DNA of 64,000 nt from Alphaproteobacteria bacterium. Its GTDB lineage: Bacteria > Pseudomonadota > Alphaproteobacteria > TMED109. Both the position numbers and the translations under genes were made by a program. The stretch's first letter is position 1, and each line of letters opens with the position of its first letter. The notes beneath the pieces were generated by a model. The model did no database searches and was not told the origin of the DNA. It worked only from the letters and a program-made list of their open reading frames with translations. Below are positions 45,755 to 54,156 of this stretch, piece by piece. The stretch lies in assembly GCA_022819905.1 (NCBI GenBank), contig JAJEGJ010000001.1, positions 59,910-123,909 of the forward strand, given 5' to 3'.

Positions 45755-47110
45755 CTAGGCCGGTTCGTTGGGTCTCCCGAACGCGGCTTCCATCTCGCGG
45801 CGGGTACGAACAGCTTCGTCCGCGTCCTGGACGGCGGCGTCGGACCACCGGAGGAGCTCGCCCTCGGCGATGTCCCGGGTCAGCGGCACGCCGCTCGCCA
45901 GGCCAAGGGGCAGGCCGCCGAACTCCAGCGAATCGATCGCGGGGGACTGCCGGCCCCAGACCATGTAACCGCCCTCGCCGTCCAGCACTTCGCCTTTCTT
46001 GAGCGGCCGCTTCGCGCACGCAATGACGTCGGAACGGAAACCGGTCGGCGATCCGGTCGGCTCCCCGCGGAGCGCTGCCGAGGCCACCGAGATGCCGAGT
46101 TCGAGGCCGATCATATGCGTGGGGCGGTAGAGCGCGGCGTAATGGAACGTGCTGTCGGGCAGCATCCGATATTCCTCGAAGCAGTTCCGGACGTAGTCGC
46201 TTTCCCCCTCGATCACCACGTACGTGCCCATCATCAGGTCATCGCTGACCGGGGACATGTCCCGGTGGAGCGAGGACACCACTTCGGTGGTACCGACATG
46301 CTCGGCAAGACCACCGGCGCTGGCGGGCTTCAGCATTTCTGCGAGGTCGTAGCGCGAGCAGGGCGGGAAGGTGAGGCCACCGGCCTGCGGCGTGAGTCCG
46401 GTGGCGTTGCAGACCGCCGTCATCTCGATGCCGGACTTGGTTCCGTCGATGAAGGAATTGAACATCTTGGGATTCATGCCGCCGCGTTCGGCCTCTTCCT
46501 GGCTCAGGTGGTAGTTGTCCCAGACGGTGTCGGGCGTCGAACGGTGGAAGTCCGGGTGGTAGCGCGTCCCCTTCCCGGCGCAAACGACGCTGAACCCGCA
46601 GGCCCGCGCCCAGTCGACGTGCTCGGCGATCAGCGCAGGTTGGTCACCCCAGGCCAGGCTGTACACCACGCCGGCTTCTTCGGCCCGCCGCGCGAGCAAC
46701 GGCCCCGCGAGGACGTCCGCCTCGACGTTGACCATGACGACGTGCTTGCCATGGTCGATCGCCGCCAGGCAGTGGCGAATCCCCACCTTGGGGTCACCGG
46801 TCGCCTCGATCAGGACGTCAAGGGCCGGATGGGCAATCAGCGCCGGCGCATCGTCATCGATCCGCGTCGTGCCCTTCTTGACCGCCTGGTCGAGATCCGC
46901 TGCTCCGATCTGTTCGGCGCTCCAGCCGCCTCGCCGGCAGTTCGCGCGGGCCTTGGCGACATCCAGATCGGCGATGCCGACCACGTGGAGGCCGCGCGTT
47001 CGACGGGCCTGCGCCAGGAACATGGTGCCGAACTTGCCGGCCCCGATGATGCCGACACGGACAGGGCTTCCGGCTTCGGCGCGGGCTTCCAGAAGACGGG
47101 ACAGATTCAT
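45755..47110 (-). CDS. NAD(P)-dependent dehydrogenase with C-terminal SAF domain
   Basis: The 451-residue protein has a Rossmann domain with VGIIGAGKFGTMF at about 19-31, resembling homoserine dehydrogenase-like oxidoreductases, and LDVLIEATGDP in the cofactor region. The C-terminal 100 residues contain KRPLKKGEVLDGEGG, a SAF-type (antifreeze-like) domain. Such two-domain proteins occur in sugar acid and polyol breakdown and in some biosynthetic gene sets. The substrate is unknown here. It overlaps the acetyltransferase gene by 4 bp and is the last of the minus-strand run from ctaC. The 221 bp before the Rieske gene on the left show nothing clear. Confidence 0.82.
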   Translation of the reverse strand: MNLSRLLEARAEAGSPVRVGIIGAGKFGTMFLAQARRTRGLHVVGIADLDVAKARANCRRGGWSAEQIGAADLDQAVKKGTTRIDDDAPALIAHPALDVLIEATGDPKVGIRHCLAAIDHGKHVVMVNVEADVLAGPLLARRAEEAGVVYSLAWGDQPALIAEHVDWARACGFSVVCAGKGTRYHPDFHRSTPDTVWDNYHLSQEEAERGGMNPKMFNSFIDGTKSGIEMTAVCNATGLTPQAGGLTFPPCSRYDLAEMLKPASAGGLAEHVGTTEVVSSLHRDMSPVSDDLMMGTYVVIEGESDYVRNCFEEYRMLPDSTFHYAALYRPTHMIGLELGISVASAALRGEPTGSPTGFRSDVIACAKRPLKKGEVLDGEGGYMVWGRQSPAIDSLEFGGLPLGLASGVPLTRDIAEGELLRWSDAAVQDADEAVRTRREMEAAFGRPNEPA

Positions 47111-47775
47111 GGTGTCGCTCCGGAGTACGAGTGCGTGTGTGTGTCGTCGGGCGCAGGCGCCCGCATGGTGGCCGACGCTGGATTCCCGGGCAGGGGGTCT
47201 GTGGCGAGCAGTGCGTACAGGGCATGGTCCCGCCAGCGGCCGTCAATTTTCAGGTAATCGCGGGCCATCCCTTCGCAGCGAAACCCAAGGTTCTCGAGCA
47301 AGAGGCGACTCGGCCAATTGGAGGTGACCGCGGCGGCTTCCAGGCGATGGAGCTTCATCTGTCGGAAGAGCATTGGGACCAGGATCGAGATGGCTTCGCG
47401 CATGTACCCCTGGCGAGCATACGGAGCCCCGATCCAATAGCCGAGCGACGCGGAGTGCGCGACTCCGCGCTGTACGTTCGCCACGGTCACCGCGCCCAGC
47501 AGAGCCTTGTCGGCGTTGCGGAAGATGTGGAAGGCATACCCCTGGTCCTCGCGGGCCGCGAACATCTGGCCGCGGTACTGGCGGAGATAGGACGACCGGG
47601 TGCAGTTCTCGGGCCGCCACGACGGTTCCCACGACTTGAGGAACGCGTAGCTCTCCTTGCGCAGGGACACCCAGGCGTGCGCGTCGGACCGCCTCGGAGG
47701 CCGCAGGTACACGTTTGGCCCCCTGATGCTGTGGGACGCGAACAGTTCCCGAATGGCCGGGGGCAGCCGGATCAC
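47107..47775 (-). CDS. GNAT-family N-acetyltransferase (RimJ-like)
   Basis: A 222-residue acetyltransferase of the RimJ/RimL group. VYLRPPRRSDAHAWVSLR at the start, LGYWIGAPYARQGYMREAI as the acetyl-CoA core with the R/Q-x-x-G-x-G/A-like turn, and LHRLEAAAVTSNWPSRLLLENLGFRCEGMARDY-type C-terminal sequence are typical. The family acetylates ribosomal protein N-termini or small amines. It is coupled by 4-bp overlaps to the M16 peptidase before it and the SAF-domain gene after it, an order I have seen in other alphaproteobacteria. Confidence 0.9.
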   Translation of the reverse strand: MIRLPPAIRELFASHSIRGPNVYLRPPRRSDAHAWVSLRKESYAFLKSWEPSWRPENCTRSSYLRQYRGQMFAAREDQGYAFHIFRNADKALLGAVTVANVQRGVAHSASLGYWIGAPYARQGYMREAISILVPMLFRQMKLHRLEAAAVTSNWPSRLLLENLGFRCEGMARDYLKIDGRWRDHALYALLATDPLPGNPASATMRAPAPDDTHTHSYSGATP

Positions 47776-49070
47776 GCCGCTCCCGCGACCGGGGTCCCGA
47801 AGAGTGACCGAAGCGTGGCTTTGGTGGGGAGCCCGCCGAGGGGACCGATCGCAGCGAGGGTCGGCTCGCTCGCGAGGACCCGCCGGGCGACGCGGCTTAC
47901 GGCGTCGCGGTCGACGTCGGCCAGCCGCCGCAGGTGCTCGTCGACGGGAATGGGCCGCCCGTGGATCCGAAGCTGGTGGGCCAGCGCCTCGGCTTGTCCG
48001 GCGCAGCTTTCCAGTCCCATGAGCAGGCCGCTTCTGGCCTGTGCCATCGCCCGGTCGAGTTCGTCCGGCCGGACCTTGCCGGCTACCCCGTGGATCTCTT
48101 CGGCGGTGCGGCGAATCACCTCGCCGGCATCCTGTTCGGCGGTACCCGCGTAGACGCCGAAGATGCCGCTGTCGTGGAACGAGCTTCCGAAGCTGTGAAT
48201 GTCGTAGGCGAGGCCGCGTTTCTCGCGCACTTCCTGGAACAGCCGGGATGACAGGCCACCGCCGAGGATGGCGGAGAACATGGTCATGGCATAGAAGTCG
48301 GGATCGGCGTAGGCGACCCCCTCGAACCCGAGCACCAGGTGGGTCTGTTCCAGTTCGCGGGCTACCCCGCCCACCCCGCCGTGGTAGCGGGCCGGGGCCG
48401 GCGCGTCCGAGCGCGCGCTCCCGATCTCCTCGAACGCGGTAGCCCCGAGGTTCACCAGCGCCTCGTGATCCACGTCGCCCGCGGCCGCGAGGACCATGGC
48501 CTCGCCCCGGTAGTGCTGCCGCATGTAGGCGAGGAGAGTCTCCCGCTCGATGCCCGAGACGATCTCCGGGGTCCCGAGAATGGGCCGGCCAAGCGGCTGG
48601 TCGGGAAACGCATACGTCTGGAAGCGGTCGAAGACGACGTCGGCCGGATTGTCCCGTGCCTCGCCGATCTCCTGGATGATCACCGATCGCTCGCGCGCCA
48701 GTTCCTCGTCGGCGAAGGTCGGGTGCAGCAGGATGTCCGACAGGACGTCGACGGCCAGGGGGAACCCTCCCGGCAGGATGCGGAGATGGTAGGCGGTCTC
48801 CTCACGCCCGGTATAGGCGTTCATGTAGGCGCCGGCGGATTCCACCTCTTCGGCGATCTGCCGGGCCGTGCGCGTGGCCGTCCCCTTGAACGCCATGTGC
48901 TCCAGCAGATGGGAAATCCCGTTGCGGTCCTCCGGTTCGTTGCGGGCACCGGTGTGCACCCAGACCCCCACCGCGGCGGTGCGGGTGCCGGGGACGCTCT
49001 GGCTGGCGATCCGGAGGCCGGACGGAAGCGTGGTGACTGCCGCTTCCGGCAAGGCGACGTGGCTGTTCAT
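47772..49070 (-). CDS. M16-family zinc metallopeptidase
   Basis: The 432-residue peptidase has the inverted zinc motif HLLEH at 54-58 with the catalytic glutamate, and GARNEPEDRNGISHLLEHMAFKGT is the active-site surround (here split to HLLEHMAFKGT). The second half has a non-catalytic M16 domain with GGGLSSRLFQEVREKRGLAY. Proteins of this length resemble mitochondrial processing peptidase beta subunits and bacterial PqqL/YmxG types. No signal peptide is seen. It overlaps thrC by 4 bp. Confidence 0.92.
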   Translation of the reverse strand: MNSHVALPEAAVTTLPSGLRIASQSVPGTRTAAVGVWVHTGARNEPEDRNGISHLLEHMAFKGTATRTARQIAEEVESAGAYMNAYTGREETAYHLRILPGGFPLAVDVLSDILLHPTFADEELARERSVIIQEIGEARDNPADVVFDRFQTYAFPDQPLGRPILGTPEIVSGIERETLLAYMRQHYRGEAMVLAAAGDVDHEALVNLGATAFEEIGSARSDAPAPARYHGGVGGVARELEQTHLVLGFEGVAYADPDFYAMTMFSAILGGGLSSRLFQEVREKRGLAYDIHSFGSSFHDSGIFGVYAGTAEQDAGEVIRRTAEEIHGVAGKVRPDELDRAMAQARSGLLMGLESCAGQAEALAHQLRIHGRPIPVDEHLRRLADVDRDAVSRVARRVLASEPTLAAIGPLGGLPTKATLRSLFGTPVAGAA

Positions 49071-50503
49071 GGCGCGGGTGCCGCGGCGGCGGACGCTTGG
49101 CGCAGATGGTCGGCGAGCCGCGCATAGTCGGCCGGGAGGGTGGTCACACGTTCCGGCGCGTCCATGCAACGCGCCAGCGATTCGGGCGTCTCGGGCTCTT
49201 CGTTCAGGGCCTGCCGGACGGCGTCCGGGAACTTTGCGGGGTGGGCGGTTGCCAGCGCGATCACGGGCGCGGCGGTGGCGCGGTAGTTCCGGTCGAGAGC
49301 GCCGGCCTGGCGGGCGGCCGCGATCCCGACGGCGGTGTGCGGGTCGATCTGCACGCCGCAGATGTCGCGGATGTCGCGCATCGTGTGAATGGTCTGGTCT
49401 TCCGTCACCATGCTTCCCTTGAAACGTTTCCCGGTTGCCGCCCGTTCCCAGGCGGTCACGCGAATTGCCTGGCTGCGGGCAAGGCCCGCCATGTCGCGCT
49501 GCACTGCGTCGGGTTCCCCATCGCGAATCTCGTACAGCAGCCGTTCGAAATTCGATGCCACCTGGATGTCCATTGCCGGCGACAGGGTGCGGTGGACCGT
49601 GCCGGGATGGTAGCGCCCGGTTTCGAAGAACCGGGCCAGGATGTCGTTGCGGTTCGTGCCGACAATCAGGCCGGCCACGCCCAGCCCCATGCAGGCGGCC
49701 ACATGGCCGGCGTAGCAGTCGCCGAAGTTGCCGGACGGTACTGCAAACACCGGCGGTGGGCCACCGATTCGGTTGGCGGCGTGGACGTAGTAGGCCGCCT
49801 GCGCAGCAATCCTGCTCCAGTTGATCGAGTTCACGGCGAGAAGGCCGCACTCGCGGCGCAGGGCCTCATCGGCGAACGCCTGCTTGACCAGCGACTGGCA
49901 CGAATCGAACGTACCTTCGATGGCAACGTTGAACACGGCCGGGTCGTCGACGGTGGTCATGAGGCGTCGCTGCAGCGGGGCGATCCGGCCCTCGGGATGC
50001 AGGACGACGATCGCCATGGCGCGACGACCGCGGCAGGCCTCGATGGCGGCTGCGCCGGTGTCGCCCGAAGTCGCGCACAGGACCAGTGCCCGCCGGCCGT
50101 CGAGCTCCAGGAAGCGGTCGAAGAGACGGGCGAGGACCTGGAGCGCGAAGTCCTTGAAGGCGAGCGTGGGGCCATGGAAAAGCTCGAGCAAATGGAGCCC
50201 GTCCCGAAGCGCGCGCACCGGCGCTACCTCCGGGTGCGAGAACGTCCGGTACGCATCGGCGGCAAGTTCGGAAGACACGCCGATGGGGAGCGAATCGCCG
50301 CCCAGCCGGGCGAGGACATGCGCCGCGGTCTCGACGTACCCGGCGCCGGCCGTGCGCCGGAACAGCGGCCCCGCCTCCGGCCAGCGGTCAGGCAGGAAGA
50401 GACCGCCGTCCGGCGCGAGGCCGGACAACGTCGCGGTTCGGAAGTCCACCGGGCCCGACCCGCGGGTGCTGACATACCGAAGGGGAGAGAGGGCCTCAGT
50501 CAT
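49067..50503 (-). CDS. thrC: Threonine synthase
   Basis: The 478-residue PLP enzyme converts O-phosphohomoserine to threonine. The PLP lysine is K117 in GPTLAFKDFA, and ALVLCATSGDTGAAAIEA and VPSGNFGDCYAGHVA are family blocks. The N-terminal RYVSTRG is the typical start of the long fungal-like bacterial form. It overlaps the M16 gene by 4 bp and ctaA by 4 bp, so it is cotranscribed with the respiratory cluster. Confidence 0.95.
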   Translation of the reverse strand: MTEALSPLRYVSTRGSGPVDFRTATLSGLAPDGGLFLPDRWPEAGPLFRRTAGAGYVETAAHVLARLGGDSLPIGVSSELAADAYRTFSHPEVAPVRALRDGLHLLELFHGPTLAFKDFALQVLARLFDRFLELDGRRALVLCATSGDTGAAAIEACRGRRAMAIVVLHPEGRIAPLQRRLMTTVDDPAVFNVAIEGTFDSCQSLVKQAFADEALRRECGLLAVNSINWSRIAAQAAYYVHAANRIGGPPPVFAVPSGNFGDCYAGHVAACMGLGVAGLIVGTNRNDILARFFETGRYHPGTVHRTLSPAMDIQVASNFERLLYEIRDGEPDAVQRDMAGLARSQAIRVTAWERAATGKRFKGSMVTEDQTIHTMRDIRDICGVQIDPHTAVGIAAARQAGALDRNYRATAAPVIALATAHPAKFPDAVRQALNEEPETPESLARCMDAPERVTTLPADYARLADHLRQASAAAAPAP

Positions 50504-51387
50504 CGTTCACGGAACACGTACCAGCCGACCATGGCGTAGGAGACGACCAGCAGCGCGCCGATCAGCTGGTGCGACAAAGCGATCCAGAGGCCGGGCTCGC
50601 TCATTGCCGTCATCAGGCCCAGCAGCGCCTGCAGCACGAAGACCACCGGGGTGGCTGCCGCCCAGCTGAAGGCCACGGGAGCCAGCCGTCGGGGCAGTCG
50701 CGCCAGGAGCACCAGAGCCGGGATGACGGTGGCGAGGGCGAGCAGCCGATGGACGATGTGGAGCAGCACGTCCGGGTTCGCATAGTGGGCCTGGTTCCAC
50801 GGACTGCCGCAGAGCAGCCAGTCGGGGCAGGCATGCGCAGCCCCCGACTTCGCGAGAAACGCACCGGCTCCGGCTGTGGCGATGGCCGCGGCCGTGCCGA
50901 GCCAGGCGAGCTGCTTGCAGTCCGGAGGCAGGATCCGGGCGTGCACTCGGGCTCTTCGGGGGCCGGTGGACGAGCCCACCAGCGCCACGAGCAGGATCAG
51001 CGCGATCACGAGATGGACGGTGACGGACCACGGGCTGTTCCGGTCGAAGACGGTGAAGGCGCCCAGGATCGCCTGGATCACGACCAGCACGGCGGCGGCG
51101 GCGCCGAGGATCCGGTGCTTCGGGGTCTGCGCGGTCAGCAGGACCAGGAGCACGAGCGGAGCGACGAAGACGGCCGCATTGACGCGATGGATCCACTCGA
51201 GCCAGACCTGCCAGTGCTCGTAGGCGAGATCTGGAACGGTTGCGAGCGCCTCCGGGGTCGGCAGCCAGAAACCGTGGCACAGCGGCCAGTCCGGGCAGCT
51301 CAGGCCGGAGCCCGTCAGACGCACGGCGCCGCCCAGGACGATCTGAACCAGGACGAAGACGATGGCTAGGTAGCCGGCCAGCCTCAT
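50500..51387 (-). CDS. ctaA: Heme A synthase (CtaA/Cox15)
   Basis: The 295-residue protein has about eight helices and converts heme O to heme A. GLSCPDWPLCHGFWLP is the first heme-side block, EWIHRVNA has a heme histidine, and the second half has HLVIALILLVALVGS and a repeated CPDWLLCGSPWN. The ATG at 51387 gives the first helix directly. It supplies heme A to the aa3 oxidase encoded upstream and overlaps thrC. A 91-bp gap separates it from surf1. Confidence 0.93.
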   Translation of the reverse strand: MRLAGYLAIVFVLVQIVLGGAVRLTGSGLSCPDWPLCHGFWLPTPEALATVPDLAYEHWQVWLEWIHRVNAAVFVAPLVLLVLLTAQTPKHRILGAAAAVLVVIQAILGAFTVFDRNSPWSVTVHLVIALILLVALVGSSTGPRRARVHARILPPDCKQLAWLGTAAAIATAGAGAFLAKSGAAHACPDWLLCGSPWNQAHYANPDVLLHIVHRLLALATVIPALVLLARLPRRLAPVAFSWAAATPVVFVLQALLGLMTAMSEPGLWIALSHQLIGALLVVSYAMVGWYVFRER

Positions 51388-51478
51388 GCGGGTGGATCCC
51401 TGCGGGCGTCCGGTGCCGGGCTTCGGCCGGCCGGCAACCGGCCGCTGACGCCGCCAGCGAGTGCCGGCGCAACCCGTG

Positions 51479-52216
51479 TCACGAGATGTTGCCGGGGCGC
51501 CGCTGTCGGGGATCGCCGGCGCGGCGGCCCAGCACGGAGACGCAAGCGGCAAGGACGCCCGCGAGGCCGTACCAGGTCAGTGCGTATTCGAGGTGCGTAT
51601 TGCGGATGGACACGTTGGTCTGCCCGCCCTCGGGCCACCCCCCGGGATTGCGCGACGGACCGGCGTCCAGGACGTAGCCGGCCAGCTCCAGGCCGGTTGC
51701 CTTCCCCATGGCCGCGAGATCGATCGCGTACCAGCTGCCGCCGGCAGGATCATTGTCCGGGACGAACGGGCCCGCCGGATGCTGCAGCCGGAGGAGGCCC
51801 TCCACCCGGACGGGGCCCGCCGGGTTCCCGTCGCGCCGGGTCGCCGTCGGCTCGAACTCGACGGGCACGAAGCCCCGATTCACCAGAATTGCCGGAGCAC
51901 CCGGACGCACCAGCGGCGTGAGCACGTGGGCGCCGGCAACGCCCGCCCGGGTCCGGGGAATGAGGAGGAGTTCAAGGTCATGCCGGAACACGCCATCCGC
52001 GAAGACGGGCGTGTACTCGGGAAGGTCGGGGGCGGCGCCCGGGGCAGCGACGGGGGTCGCGTCGGCCCGAGCGGTGATGTCGGCCAGCAGGGATTCCTTC
52101 CAGCGGAGCCGCTCCATTTGCCACGTGCCCAGGCCGAGCAGGATCAGGAAGGCCGATGCGATCGCGGTGCCCTGGAGAATCCGGTTGTCGCGCAACCGCG
52201 CCGGCTCAGCCGGCAT
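51479..52216 (-). CDS. SURF1 family oxidase assembly protein
   Basis: The 245-residue membrane protein has an N-terminal helix (GTAIASAFLILLGLGTWQMERL), a large periplasmic loop and a C-terminal helix at about 215-235. VLVNRGFVPVEFE and GTWQMERLRWK are SURF1 signatures. It assists insertion of heme A into subunit I. The ATG at 52216 is preferred because upstream codons lie inside the DUF983 gene. It overlaps DUF983 by 11 bp and precedes ctaA. Confidence 0.92.
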   Translation of the reverse strand: MPAEPARLRDNRILQGTAIASAFLILLGLGTWQMERLRWKESLLADITARADATPVAAPGAAPDLPEYTPVFADGVFRHDLELLLIPRTRAGVAGAHVLTPLVRPGAPAILVNRGFVPVEFEPTATRRDGNPAGPVRVEGLLRLQHPAGPFVPDNDPAGGSWYAIDLAAMGKATGLELAGYVLDAGPSRNPGGWPEGGQTNVSIRNTHLEYALTWYGLAGVLAACVSVLGRRAGDPRQRRPGNIS

Positions 52217-52634
52217 CAGGCTTCCGATCTTCGTCCAGCAGGTCGTGTCGGACGTGACTGGCAAGGAGCAGGGCCCGCACCGGACGCAGGAGGCCGATCG
52301 TCGCGCCGAGAATCACCGGGGTCCAGACCAGGGCATGGGCCCAGACCGGCGGGCGCAGCCACGCGTCAAGCGCAAAGGCTCCGCCGGTAGCGAGCGCGCC
52401 GACGACGAGCATGATGAACCAAGAAGCCCCGTCGCCGACGTCAGCGCTGCCCAGGCGGATGCCGCAGCTGGGACAGGCGTCCACGAACTCGGTCAACCCC
52501 CGGAAGCAGCGTCCCTTGCCGCAGGCCGGGCACCATCCCCGGAGCGCTCGGCCTGCCGCCGTGCCGGCCGCCGTCCCGGGGCGGTGGCTGGAACCTCCGG
52601 ACGTTAGTGGGTAACTCCCCCGGAGCCGCCCCAC
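52206..52634 (-). CDS. DUF983 family membrane protein
   Basis: The core is a 110-residue DUF983 protein: two CxxC pairs, WCPACGKGRCF and CPSCGIRL, then two hydrophobic helices at the C-terminal half (WFIMLVVGALATGGAFAL and LVWTPVILGATIGLL). A GTG at 52634, inside the ctaE 3' end, gives 142 residues; no ATG start is available before the cysteines, so this start is tentative. DUF983 genes usually stand next to ctaE and surf1 in alphaproteobacteria and probably serve oxidase assembly, perhaps with copper. Confidence 0.78.
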   Translation of the reverse strand: MGRLRGSYPLTSGGSSHRPGTAAGTAAGRALRGWCPACGKGRCFRGLTEFVDACPSCGIRLGSADVGDGASWFIMLVVGALATGGAFALDAWLRPPVWAHALVWTPVILGATIGLLRPVRALLLASHVRHDLLDEDRKPDAG

Positions 52635-53437
52635 CAGTAGATGGCGAAGAAGAGGAACAGCCAGACCACGTCCACGAAGTGCCAGTACCAGGCGGCCGCC
52701 TCGAAGCCGAAGTGTTGCTCGGGCTTGAAATGCCCGGCGATGGATCGGCCGAGGCACACGATCAGGAAGATGGACCCGATCAGGACGTGGGCCCCGTGGA
52801 AGCCCGTGGCCATGAAGAACGTGGAGCTGTAGATGCCGTCGGTGAAGGCGAACGGAGCATGCGCGTACTCGTAGGCCTGCACGGCGGTGAAGGCGATGCC
52901 CAGCGCGACGGTGACAGAGAGGCCCTGGATGAGCCCCGACCGTTTCCCCTCGCGCAACGCATGGTGAGCCCAGGTCACGGTTGCGCCCGAGGTCAGCAGG
53001 ATGATCGTGTTGAGGAGCGGCAGGTGGAACGGGTCGAAGACCTCGACGCCGGTCGGTGGCCAGGTCCCGCCGGTGAACGTGACCCGTGCGACCTGCTGGG
53101 CCTCGTCGGCGAACAGGCTGGCGTCGAAGAATGCCCAGAACCACGCGAGGAAGAACATCACTTCGGAGGCGATGAACAGGACCATCCCGTACCGCAGCCC
53201 GAGCTGGACCGTGGGCGTGTGATGGCCCTCGTGCTCCGCCTCGCGCACCACGTCCCGCCACCAGACGAACATCGTGAACGCCACCAGCAGCGTCCCGACC
53301 GCCAGCACGGCGCTCCCGTAAGCGAGCTCGTGCATGTACATGAGGCCGCCAACCGCGAGCGTGAGGGCGCCGAGCGCACCCACCACCGGCCATGGGCTGG
53401 GGGAGACGAGGTGATAGGGATGGGCGTGCTGGCTCAT
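52604..53437 (-). CDS. ctaE: Cytochrome c oxidase subunit III
   Basis: The 277-residue protein has seven helices as in alphaproteobacterial subunit III. YHLVSPSPWPVVGALGALTL at the start, EVMFFLAWFWAFFDASL with the conserved glutamates, TGFHGAHVLIGSIFL and AAWYWHFVDVVWLFLF are characteristic. It stabilises the subunit I proton uptake path. It overlaps ctaG by 4 bp. Its 3' end contains the tentative start of the DUF983 gene. Confidence 0.97.
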   Translation of the reverse strand: MSQHAHPYHLVSPSPWPVVGALGALTLAVGGLMYMHELAYGSAVLAVGTLLVAFTMFVWWRDVVREAEHEGHHTPTVQLGLRYGMVLFIASEVMFFLAWFWAFFDASLFADEAQQVARVTFTGGTWPPTGVEVFDPFHLPLLNTIILLTSGATVTWAHHALREGKRSGLIQGLSVTVALGIAFTAVQAYEYAHAPFAFTDGIYSSTFFMATGFHGAHVLIGSIFLIVCLGRSIAGHFKPEQHFGFEAAAWYWHFVDVVWLFLFFAIYWWGGSGGVTH

Positions 53438-54042
53438 GGATGGCTCCCGCGAAGTGATTCCTCAGGGCTGCTGGCGGCAGCCGCCGGCACCGGGGCTGCA
53501 AAAGCGACGGTTGCGTCCGGGTCCGCCTCGTCTGCGCCGAAAAACGTATAGGAGAGGGTGACGGCCGTCACCTCCCGCGTCGCGCGATCGGCGGCGATCT
53601 CCGGGTCGACGTAGAACGTGAGCGGCATATCGACGGTCTGGCCGGGATCGAGCCGCTGCTCCTCGAAGCAGAAGCAGTCGATCTTCTGCACGTATTGACC
53701 GGCCTTCAGGGGGGTGACGTTGAACGTGGCGGTGCCCGTCACCGGTTCGGCGCCGTCGTTCGTGGCCCGGTAGAAGGCGAGAACCGACGCGCCGGTTTCC
53801 ACGGTCAATTGCCGCTCGACCGGTTCGAACCGCCACGGCAGCCCGGGCGCCACGTCGGCGTTGAAGCGCACCGTGATCGCGTGGCCGGCGCCGCCCGGCG
53901 CACTGGCCGCAACGCCGGGGGTCCCGGCAAATCCCGTGACCCGGCAGAAGAGGTCGTACAAGGGGACAGCGGCGAAGCTCAGCCCGGCCATCACGACGAC
54001 CGCCGCTACCACCATCCCGCCGACAACGTGATTGCGGTTCAT
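53434..54042 (-). CDS. ctaG: Cytochrome c oxidase assembly protein CtaG (Cox11)
   Basis: The 202-residue copper chaperone has an N-terminal helix (about residues 10-30, with VPLYDLFCRVTGFAGTP following) and a periplasmic domain. The copper motif is CFCFEEQ at about 131-137. It delivers CuB to subunit I. The start overlaps the stop of the 38-residue gene upstream (ACATGA), so the two are translationally coupled. Confidence 0.95.
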   Translation of the reverse strand: MNRNHVVGGMVVAAVVVMAGLSFAAVPLYDLFCRVTGFAGTPGVAASAPGGAGHAITVRFNADVAPGLPWRFEPVERQLTVETGASVLAFYRATNDGAEPVTGTATFNVTPLKAGQYVQKIDCFCFEEQRLDPGQTVDMPLTFYVDPEIAADRATREVTAVTLSYTFFGADEADPDATVAFAAPVPAAAASSPEESLRGSHP

Positions 54043-54155
54043 GTTCCGGCGCCCATGCGGATCAGCGAGACGGCGTAGAACACCGCGATCAGCATCACGA
54101 TGAGCCCGGCCAGCGCCAGGTTCTTGCGGCGCGTCTTGGGATCGGGACGGGGCAT
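54039..54155 (-). CDS. Small single-helix membrane protein of the cta operon (38 residues)
   Basis: ATG at 54155, stop at 54041-54039. The peptide has a charged N-tail (PRPDPKTRRKN), then one helix of about 20 residues (LALAGLIVMLIAVFYAVSL) and a short tail. It sits between ctaB and ctaG, 1 bp after ctaB and overlapping ctaG, exactly where other alphaproteobacteria have a tiny gene often called coxF. I call it a CoxF-like assembly or accessory peptide on position and shape. The sequence is short, so homology is uncertain. Confidence 0.75.
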   Translation of the reverse strand: MPRPDPKTRRKNLALAGLIVMLIAVFYAVSLIRMGAGT

Positions 54156-54156
54156 A

